A stretch of 64,000 bases of DNA from Lachnospira sp900551945. GTDB lineage: Bacteria > Bacillota > Clostridia > Lachnospirales > Lachnospiraceae. Below, piece by piece: positions 31,673 through 40,000 of the stretch. Made by a program: the position numbers and the translations under genes. Position 1 is the first letter of the stretch. Each line of letters starts with the position of its first letter. The DNA is taken from the NCBI GenBank assembly GCA_048380335.1, contig DBFCCI010000032.1, positions 1 through 64,000 on the forward strand, in the 5' to 3' direction. The notes below the pieces were generated by a model that was not told where the DNA came from, ran no database searches, and worked only from the letters and a program-made list of their open reading frames with translations.

Positions 31673-31827
31673 GATATCAGTATTATATTCCCTAATAAAT
31701 GCACCATAAAAAGAACAAGCAGTTATATTTGTATGACAACAGCAAACACCTTTGTTTGATGATGGCATACAAATATAGATGATTGTACTTTTACTGATGT
31801 GTGTTTAGGAGATATAATACTGATATC
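31673..31827 (-). repeat. 155-bp inverted-repeat element, full copy A
   Basis: It starts GATATCAGTATTATAT and ends with the exact reverse complement, ATATAATACTGATATC. Inside, ATATTTGTATG pairs with CATACAAATAT and CAAACA with TGTTTG at the tip. Read on the minus strand it aligns along its whole length with copy B (59680-59834), including TGGTGCATT and TTGTTCTTT blocks. No reading frame is present. It looks like a miniature inverted-repeat element or a mobile hairpin. Confidence 0.75.
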
Positions 31828-31893
31828 TTCACACACTACATATTCTCAAAAATATGCCGATATAATTATAAATACAAAAAGTGAGGGATATTT

Positions 31894-32892
31894 ATGATTA
31901 CAATTAATGCAAGTACTATTACAAATAATTTGCTTTCCAACAAAAGCTATTCATACCAAATTTCAAAACAAGGTTATAAGTTTGACTCAAATGCTGAAAG
32001 TTGTTCAGTTAATGCAAATAACTTTAAAAAACAACTCCGCCACCTTAAATTCTCAGATACTTCCGAGGGAATTAACGGCTCAATAACATCATATATAAAA
32101 GACTTTGTATCCGAATATAATTCATTTCAATCTGGATATTCTGAAATAGACGGTTCTGATAAGTTAAAAAAATATGTTAAAAAGTTCGACCAACTCATAA
32201 AAGATAATTCTGACGCACTCTCAGATATAGGAATTACAAGAAAATCAAACGGAAAGCTTGACCTTAATACTACAACTTTAAGTTCCGCTACTTCTTCACA
32301 ACTTGAAGCACTGTTTGCAAAAGACACTGAATTTATGAAAAAAGCAGAAAGCTATTCTGATACAATATACAAAGAAACTCGAAAAAGTATGCAGCAATCT
32401 TATATTGAAGGGGAGTATGCAAGTACTGCACCTACTAGTTCAACTGTAAGAAGTCTTGCAACAACACTTCCTTCGTTTGTAACTTCTATTGACTCATTGT
32501 CAAAAAGTAGTATAACTTCATCGAATTTAGACAATGTTAAGTCACTTATTGAAAACTTTGTTAATTATTACAATAAAGTTACAAAGTATTCAAGTGATGC
32601 TAAAGACAGTCTTTCAGATGATGCTTCATCAAAAGTTGATACTATCAATTCTATTACAAATTTATATGAAGATAAACTTAATGACATTGGTATAAGTATA
32701 AATTCTGATAAGACATTATATTATACTAACGCAGACGGTTCTTCTGCTATTTCCGATGATTTAACAAAGCTTGAAAATATATTTGGAAGTTCTTCGGGAT
32801 ATCTTGGTCAGATTAAGAATGTGTCAGAAGAATTATTCAAATCAATTGTTTCAAATAATTCTGACGATGTGTCAATTGATTTTTATGCCTAA
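31894..32892 (+). CDS. FliD-like (flagellar cap C-terminal-type) protein, orphan
   Basis: 332 residues. Two blocks read like the C-terminal domain of flagellar hook-associated protein 2: FVSEYNSFQSGYSEIDGSDKLKKYVKKFDQLIKDN with DIGITRKSNGKLDLN, and FVNYYNKVTKYSSDAKDSL with DIGISINSDKTLYY. The second repeats the first, so the protein is a duplicated FliD_C-like unit. There is no signal peptide and no flagellar gene around it. A GAGGG site precedes the ATG. It may be a surface or secreted relative of FliD, or a remnant of a flagellar locus. Confidence 0.7.
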   Translation: MITINASTITNNLLSNKSYSYQISKQGYKFDSNAESCSVNANNFKKQLRHLKFSDTSEGINGSITSYIKDFVSEYNSFQSGYSEIDGSDKLKKYVKKFDQLIKDNSDALSDIGITRKSNGKLDLNTTTLSSATSSQLEALFAKDTEFMKKAESYSDTIYKETRKSMQQSYIEGEYASTAPTSSTVRSLATTLPSFVTSIDSLSKSSITSSNLDNVKSLIENFVNYYNKVTKYSSDAKDSLSDDASSKVDTINSITNLYEDKLNDIGISINSDKTLYYTNADGSSAISDDLTKLENIFGSSSGYLGQIKNVSEELFKSIVSNNSDDVSIDFYA

Positions 32893-32926
32893 TATAGACT
32901 ATTAACATAATTCATAGATGAGATTA

Positions 32927-32970
32927 AGAAGCTGTTGTATTAATGAAAATCTATACAACAGCTTCTTTTT
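32927..32970 (+). terminator. Terminator of the FliD-like gene
   Basis: A perfect 15-bp stem, AAGAAGCTGTTGTAT with its complement, a 12-nt loop and then TTTTT. The loop side resembles the dispersed sites at 18494 and 24590. Confidence 0.85.
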
Positions 32971-32975
32971 CATTA

Positions 32976-33083
32976 TTACAGTTCATCTACCTGCTGCCTT
33001 TTCTCACTTGGAACAACAAAACTATCATCATCTTCAATCACAACTTTATTGCCTTGTCTGACTCCCTTTACTGCTACTAACAT
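32976..33083 (-). CDS. Small protein, 35 aa, antitoxin-like N-terminus
   Basis: ATG at 33083, stop at 32976. It begins MLVAVKGVRQGNKVVIEDDD, which resembles the first beta strands of small AbrB/DUF104-like antitoxins, and then ends early (PSEKRQQVDEL). An excellent AAAGGAGG site 7 nt upstream supports translation. It follows metA by 42 bp. It could be a truncated antitoxin or a real small protein. Confidence 0.5.
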   Translation of the reverse strand: MLVAVKGVRQGNKVVIEDDDSFVVPSEKRQQVDEL

Positions 33084-33125
33084 ACACATACCTCCTTTAA
33101 ACATTGTATTTTAAATTACATCAAC

Positions 33126-34058
33126 TTAATTCTCTCCACAATCGCTATCATCATTAAGTATATATGGTGTTACCTGATATACATAATAATTAAGCCAATT
33201 CGTGTAAAGGTTATTTGCGTGGCTTCTCCATGAAAGTCTTGGTTTTCTGTTGGAATCATCGTCTGGATAGTAATTAACTGGTATGTCTGGTTCTAAGCCC
33301 TTATCTATATCTCTCTTATATTCCGAATCAAGTGTATATCTATCATATTCTGGATGCCCCATAACAAATATTTGCTTTCCCTCGTCTGCCATAACAATAT
33401 ATATTCCTGCTTCATCAGAGTCAGCAAGTACTTTAAGCTTTGGATTAGAAAGAATATCCTGTCTACACGCCTCCGTATGTCTTGAATGTGGTGCTACAAA
33501 TATGTCATCAAAACCTCTTACAAGTGGCTCTTTTCTATTCATTACTTTGTGTTTATAAACACCTGATAATTTAGATGGAAGAAGCACCTTTTTAACTCCA
33601 AAATGGTAATATAAGCCAGCCTGCGCTCCCCAACATATATGAAGTGTAGAAGTTATATGAGTCTTTGACCACTCCATAATGCTTGTAAGCTCGTCCCAAT
33701 AATTAACATCACTAAATTCCATTTTCTCAACCGGCGCACCCGTAATAATCATTCCATCATACTTTTTCTTTTTTATATCATCAAATGTAACATAAAACTT
33801 TTTAAGGTGTGACGCAGATGTATTTTTAGATACATGAGAAGCCATTTGTAAAAATGTTACATCTATCTGCAATGGTGTGTTAGATAACGCCCTTAAAAGT
33901 TGTAATTCTGTATCCTGCTTTATTGGCATAAGATTTAAAATCACAATCTGTAATTCTCTGAAATCCTGTGACATCGCACGATTTTCGTCCATCACAAATA
34001 TATTTTCTTCTTCTAATTCTGCCTTTGCTGGCAAATCACTTTGTATTTTAATTGGCAT
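33126..34058 (-). CDS. metA: Homoserine O-acyltransferase (MetA family), probably acetyl-specific
   Basis: 310 residues from MPIKIQ. It matches E. coli MetA along its length: HICWGAQAG has the catalytic cysteine, FVMGHPEYD the catalytic His/Glu pair, and RLSWRSHANNLYTNWLNYYVYQ the C-terminal signature. The residue equivalent to E. coli Gly111 is Glu (ITGAPVE), and Glu there has been linked to acetyl-CoA use, so O-acetylhomoserine is the likely product on the path to methionine. ATG 34058 follows AGAAAGGTGG; the GTG at 34070 lies inside that site. Confidence 0.93.
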   Translation of the reverse strand: MPIKIQSDLPAKAELEEENIFVMDENRAMSQDFRELQIVILNLMPIKQDTELQLLRALSNTPLQIDVTFLQMASHVSKNTSASHLKKFYVTFDDIKKKKYDGMIITGAPVEKMEFSDVNYWDELTSIMEWSKTHITSTLHICWGAQAGLYYHFGVKKVLLPSKLSGVYKHKVMNRKEPLVRGFDDIFVAPHSRHTEACRQDILSNPKLKVLADSDEAGIYIVMADEGKQIFVMGHPEYDRYTLDSEYKRDIDKGLEPDIPVNYYPDDDSNRKPRLSWRSHANNLYTNWLNYYVYQVTPYILNDDSDCGEN

Positions 34059-34191
34059 ATCTATTACCACCTTTCTGTACTTTTATATCCATTCCATTAT
34101 GATATATTTTTTAATATAACAAAACCCAATGCAAGTTTTACTCTCACAATTAAGTCGGTCTTGTTATTCAGCTTTAATTTTAAGCCTTAAC

Positions 34192-36162
34192 TTATTTTAC
34201 ACCTTTAATTCCTGACATCTCAATAAATTCATCTTCCGTAATTATCGGTACATTGAGCTTTTTAGCATTTTTATTCTTTGATGAGGACGACTCACTGTCA
34301 TTATTAATAAGATATGATGTCTTACTTGTAACTGAGCCTGTAACCTTGCCACCTAAGCTTTCAATAAGTTCTTTTAATTGACCCCTGTTATCAAAATGAT
34401 TAAGCGAGCCTGTTATAACAAATATCTTGCCCTCAAGTGTATTAGCTGACTGACTTTCTTCTTGTTCAATATTAAGTTCTTCTAATAATTCAAGAAAAGC
34501 TTTTTTATTATTTTCATTTTCAAAATATGTCACAAATGTATCGGCAATTACTGAACCTACACCATCTATACTTTCAAGCTCTTGTCTTTGACAATTAATA
34601 ATATTTTCAACTGTCTTTAACTGTCGCACTATCATTTTCGCATTAGAAAGTCCTACATTTGCTATTCCAAGCCCGTATATAACCTTTGGCAATGTCGTGT
34701 TTTTGGAACGATTGCAAGAGGCTATAAGGTTGTCATAAGATTTCTGACCAAAACCGTCCATATCAATTATATCATCACTATATCTATCAAGATGGTACAA
34801 ATCTTTAAACTTCTTTAGAAAACCTTTTTGTATAAACTTTTCAAGTGTAGCTTCTGACAAGCCATCAATATTCATAGCATCTCGTGATACAAAATGCGCA
34901 AAGCTCTTAACGTGCTTTGCTTGACAGTCTGGGTTTGTACAGTATAAAGTCTTAACTTCGTTAATTTCTTTAATCTGAGTATCTCCACCACATACAGGGC
35001 ATTTTTTAGGTATATCTATGTTGCCACTCTGGGTAAGATTAGAAGCTATCTGTGGAATTATCATATTGGCTTTAAATACTTGAATTGTATCACCTATACC
35101 AAGCTTAAGACTTTCCATAATGCTTATATTGTGAACACTTGCTCTGCTGACTCTCGTTCCTTCAAGTTCGACGGTATCAAATATTGCTACAGGATTGATA
35201 AGTCCTGTTCTTGAAGCACTCCATTCAATCTGTCTTAAAACGGTATTAGCTGTTTCGTCTGTCCACTTAAAGGCGAGTGAATTTCGTGGAAACTTTGCTG
35301 TTCTTCCTAACGAGTCACCGTAAGCTATATCATCATACAGTATTACGAGTCCATCTGATGGAAAATCATTTGTCGTAATAGCTTTTTCAAACCAAGCTAC
35401 TGTATCGGCTAGATTATCTTTTGTAACTTCTTTATATTCAACTACATCAAAACCTTGCGTTTTAAGCCATTCAAACTGTTCTTTTCTTGAATTTTTAAAG
35501 TCTACATTTTCTGCTGATACGAGATTAAATGCAAAAAAATTAACATTTCTTTCTTTTGTTATTTTATTATTTAACTGCCTTACAGAACCACTACAAAGAT
35601 TTCTCGGATTTTTATACTTAGCGTCTGCTTCTGGTATTTTTTCATTTATCTTTTCAAAGTCAGAATAAGTTATAAGAGCTTCTCCTCTTAACACAAGCTT
35701 TTCTTTAAATGGAATTGTAACAGGAATATTTTTAAATACTCTTGCGTTATTAGTTATAATTTCTCCGACTTCACCATTACCTCTAGTTACTGCCTTTTGT
35801 AACTCTCCGTTGTCATAAGTTAATACTATCGTAAGCCCATCAAGCTTCCATGAAAGCAATGCTTTTTGCTCTCCTAGCCAGCTTATAAGGTCATCAACAC
35901 TTTTAGTCTTATCAAGACTAAGCATAGGACTTTCATGTCTTTCTTTTGGAAGTTCACTTAACACCTCATATCCTACATTAACTGTTGGACTGTCAGAAAG
36001 CACACACCCTGTCTTTTTTTCTAGCTGTACAAGTTCATCATATAACGCATCGTATTCAAAGTTAGACATTTCTTCTACACCCTTTGAATAATATGCCCTA
36101 CCTGCTTTGTTAAGAATTTCAACAAGCTCTTTTATACGTTTTAAATCACTTTGACTATTCAC
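34192..36162 (-). CDS. ligA: NAD-dependent DNA ligase
   Basis: 656 residues in LigA order: the N-terminal NAD-binding Ia domain (YDALYDELVQLE), the adenylation motif LSWKLDGLT with catalytic Lys106, an OB fold, a four-cysteine zinc finger (CPVCGG to CTNPDCQAKH), helix-hairpin-helix repeats (DGFGQKSYDNL, ESIDGVGSVIA) and a C-terminal BRCT domain (GKIFVITGSLNHF). It seals nicks in replication and repair. It starts 22 bp after the pseudouridine synthase gene. Confidence 0.96.
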   Translation of the reverse strand: MNSQSDLKRIKELVEILNKAGRAYYSKGVEEMSNFEYDALYDELVQLEKKTGCVLSDSPTVNVGYEVLSELPKERHESPMLSLDKTKSVDDLISWLGEQKALLSWKLDGLTIVLTYDNGELQKAVTRGNGEVGEIITNNARVFKNIPVTIPFKEKLVLRGEALITYSDFEKINEKIPEADAKYKNPRNLCSGSVRQLNNKITKERNVNFFAFNLVSAENVDFKNSRKEQFEWLKTQGFDVVEYKEVTKDNLADTVAWFEKAITTNDFPSDGLVILYDDIAYGDSLGRTAKFPRNSLAFKWTDETANTVLRQIEWSASRTGLINPVAIFDTVELEGTRVSRASVHNISIMESLKLGIGDTIQVFKANMIIPQIASNLTQSGNIDIPKKCPVCGGDTQIKEINEVKTLYCTNPDCQAKHVKSFAHFVSRDAMNIDGLSEATLEKFIQKGFLKKFKDLYHLDRYSDDIIDMDGFGQKSYDNLIASCNRSKNTTLPKVIYGLGIANVGLSNAKMIVRQLKTVENIINCQRQELESIDGVGSVIADTFVTYFENENNKKAFLELLEELNIEQEESQSANTLEGKIFVITGSLNHFDNRGQLKELIESLGGKVTGSVTSKTSYLINNDSESSSSKNKNAKKLNVPIITEDEFIEMSGIKGVK

Positions 36163-36184
36163 ACAGACACCTCGTTTCTATAAA

Positions 36185-36895
36185 TTAATTATTTTCAAGC
36201 ATACTAACAAGCTTTTTATATTCGTTTTCTGTAACTTTTCTATAACTTCCTTCTTTTAAATCGCCTAAACATATATTCATTATTCTAATTCTTTTTAGGG
36301 ATACAACTTTAAAGCCTAGATTTTCACACATTCTTCGTATCTGTCTATTAAGTCCTTGTGTAAGAATTATTCTAAATGTACGTTTTCCTTCTTTTTTTAC
36401 AAAGCACTTCTTAGTAGTTCTTTCAAGCTCTTTAAGGTAAACGCCATCTGACATTTTCTTAACAAAATCGTCTGTAATGTCTTTATTAACTTCAACAATG
36501 TATTCTTTTTCATGACCATTTGTTGAACGCAATATTTTATCCATTATTTCGCCATTATTAGTCATTAAGATAAGTCCATTAGAGTCTTTGTCTAATCTTC
36601 CTATAGGATATATTCTCTTATTATAACCGATATAATCTACAATATTATCTTTTCCCTGCTTGTCTGTTGTAGTACATACTATTCCAATGGGCTTGTTAAA
36701 TGCAAGCAATATCATTTCTTCTTCTATCTGTATATCTTTTCCATCGACCTTGACGCACTGTCCTTCTACCACCTTACTACCCATCTTAGCAGTTACACCG
36801 TCAATACTTACTCTACCTGATTCAACAAGCCTATCGGCTTCTCTTCTTGAACAATATCCAACTGAGCTTAAATATTTATTAATTCTAGTTTCCAT
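36185..36895 (-). CDS. rluF: 23S rRNA pseudouridine synthase, RluF/RsuA family
   Basis: 236 residues: an N-terminal S4 RNA-binding domain (RINKYLSSVGYCSRREADRLVESGRVSIDG), then the catalytic domain with YPIGRLDKDSNGLIL carrying catalytic Asp102 and LTQGLNRQIRRMCENLG. The length and RRMCENLGF variant fit RluF, which modifies U2604 of 23S rRNA; RsuA or RluB are near alternatives. It forms a probable two-gene unit with ligA. Confidence 0.9.
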   Translation of the reverse strand: METRINKYLSSVGYCSRREADRLVESGRVSIDGVTAKMGSKVVEGQCVKVDGKDIQIEEEMILLAFNKPIGIVCTTTDKQGKDNIVDYIGYNKRIYPIGRLDKDSNGLILMTNNGEIMDKILRSTNGHEKEYIVEVNKDITDDFVKKMSDGVYLKELERTTKKCFVKKEGKRTFRIILTQGLNRQIRRMCENLGFKVVSLKRIRIMNICLGDLKEGSYRKVTENEYKKLVSMLENN

Positions 36896-37003
36896 TAAAA
36901 TTATACCTCATAACTAGTTTACAATACTTCTTTATACTTTAAGTAATAATTTTAACAAAAAATGTTAAAAAACTCAAGTTAGATATTGTTGTGTTTTTAT
37001 TTT

Positions 37004-40000
37004 TTATTTGACTCTTGTAATATTTCCTTGATTGTCAATATTCCATATCATTTCGCAATCTTCGTCTTTATAGGCTACTATCTCATCAACGGTCAAATGT
37101 CCGAAAGAATTATACCAGTCCTCATCATTTTCGGTTCTTCTTACCATTGTGTCGTTATACCAAGTTGATGCTATCTTTACAACTCTTATTTTTTTCTTTT
37201 GCCATTGTGCATACATTTTAACAGTGTCATCTCTAACGGTTGTAAGATTTTTCACTTTGTCTAATGGCTGATACATTGTTCCAGCTCCATCTTGTCTTGT
37301 GTTCCAACCTAGAAATGTAAATGCTGTTCTTTCTGGTATTTTTTCGGGAATTGTTATTTCTTTATCATACTTTGTATGTATTGTATCAGGTATGTTATTT
37401 ACAGATGTTCCTGCATTTCCATCAAATGATATATCGTATTCTATTGGTTGTATTTCTTCGTCCCATATTGCGTGCATAACTGTATTTTTATTTAATATAT
37501 ATTCAGAATTTTGCGAAAATCTGCCACCATCAATACTATTTTCTGCCCACACTACGAATTTATAAGAATATATATAACCGTTCTCATCATATTCAGGCTT
37601 TATACATTGTGCAAGATTTAATTTTTTTCCCTTTATTTCTTCAAGATTATAGGCGTTACAATACACATTGTCGGTTACAACTTTTGTTGTATCATTTGAT
37701 ATTCCACCATTTAATACATACGAAAGTTTTACTGTCGATGAATATACAGCATAATAAGCTTTGTTTTCTGTTAGTACAATTGTATTCTCATTTACACCTA
37801 TTTCTGCATTTGTAGCATTATCTTTATTAATCTCTTTAATACTATTATAACCTACAATTTTATATTCTGATACAATATTTTCCTTTTCGTCAATTGAATT
37901 ATTTTCACTATCGCAAGCTTGTACTTCATTATCTGCCCAATCTGTATATGAAGCTATCTTTGGCACTCCCACTATTCCACTTGTTTTATTATTATATATA
38001 TCAACACTTCTTGTCGTTGTGCCTTTACTGTCTGTAAATGTTGCTGTCAAGGTCTTTTTATATACTGCATAAAATGTTATATCACTTGTTCCCATATTTA
38101 CTTCTTCTAACACTTGTTCTGTATTTTTATCTTTATTCCAGCCTATAAATGAAAAATCATTTGATTTCATTGCTTTATATGTATCAAGAGCTACTTTTGC
38201 ACCATAATAAATCTGTACTTTCTTATCTGCTTTATTATTATCTAACCAAGTTCCGCCATTATAAGCCACATTAAATGTAGCTGTATGTTGTATTCTTTTA
38301 TAATACAGTTTTATTGTTGTATTACCTGTTACTTTAGTTGTATCGCCTGTCTTTTCTTTATCATATTCAATTCCATTTTTTACTAAAAATGAACTTTCTT
38401 TATAATCTTCATTGTTTAATATAGTTTCATATAATTGATTGTCAATAGTTAAAGTACTATCGGGTGACGATGGATATTCGCCTGATGTGTTCATTATATA
38501 ATGTTGTATTGTTACTGAATACGATTGTTTTTTCCATTTTGCATATAATGTAATATTACTTTTTACAGTGTTATATAAGCTATTGGTAAATGTACCATCG
38601 GCTCTGACGTATTGAGTGCCTTTACCGTCTTTTTCAGTGTAATAACCACCAAATGTATGTCCTTTTTTTGTAGGTGTTTTTAAACGTGTTATCCATGAGT
38701 TTTCGTTCATTGTGCTACTATTATAATAATAAATATCTTCGCTAGTATTGCTATATGTTTTTTTAGTATTGTACATATAATAATAAGCATCTAAGCCACC
38801 ATCAGCCTTTGTACCGCCTTGATTATCTAATGTAACTTTAATTGTGTTAGGGGTGGCATTAGCTATTCTATCTACAAAGACGACAGGCATAGTAAATTCA
38901 TATGGATTAGTGTATTTAGCTTGATTATGTGCTGCATTACTTGTCCATTTGCTAAATGTATAACCGTCTTTTACAGAAGCTTCAAGTTTTACCTTTTCGC
39001 CCCATCTGTAACTGTCTTTTGTTTTATTGTCTGTGTAACTATAATGAGTTATTCCCGTAATACCCTCATTGTAAGCTAATTTCATCGGATAAGTTTTTCT
39101 ATTGTAATAGTAAGTCACTACATTTTTAGTAGTATCAGGATTTATTGTAATTGTAGCTTTTTGTGTAAGCATAGTTTGTTTATCTGTTGTAGGATAATAA
39201 CGACTTTGCGTCATTTTGTTTACTGTTGGGTCAAGTTTTTCTGAGTCTGACTCTTGTTCATAAACAAGTGTTGCTGCATTAATTGTTGAGCCTATTCTAG
39301 CTGTACCATTTACTTCTAAGTCTTTCTTTTCAGAATAACTTCCATCTGCATTTTGCCAGTAGTACTTAACTTTATAAGAAGCCATCAATTCAATTGTATT
39401 CGCTTTTCTATACACATCACTCGTTGGCATTGCAAACTCATATTTTTTCTGTGTTATGTCGCTTGCACCTGTCCTTGACCACTTACTCCATTCGTAACCG
39501 TATTTTACATCAGCATTAATTCTTATCCATTCACCCCATCTATAACTATCTTTTACAGCACTGTCAGTAACACTAAAGTGTCTTACTTCACTTATACCGT
39601 CATCATTATATAAGTTGACCTTAAAAGTCGTTCTTGTATAATAATATTTTACTATGTTGTTTGAGCTGCCTACTTTTACAGTGATTGTCTTTGATGTTGG
39701 TAAGTTATAGTATTTCTTATTAAAATTAACGGCTGTTGCTTTTGTGTCTTCTTTTATAGGACAAGTATAGGACTTACCTATATCGACAAGAATTGAACTT
39801 TCTGTATTAGGACTAGTTGGATATGAACCATCTGCATTTTGTAGATAATACTGAATAGTAACTGTTTCTTTTGTCTGCTTTGTGTTTGCATAACGTTTTA
39901 CAGTGCTTTGTGGCATTGTAAAGGCATATCGCTTTTCTGTTATATCGCTTACCCCTGTCCACTTTGTAAATTCATACTTATCCTTTGCATAAGCATTAAT

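Noticed and set aside
34059..34191. SAM or S-box riboswitch near metA
   Set aside because: Only about 130 bp separate metA and ligA, and no riboswitch core or terminator pair could be seen on either strand.
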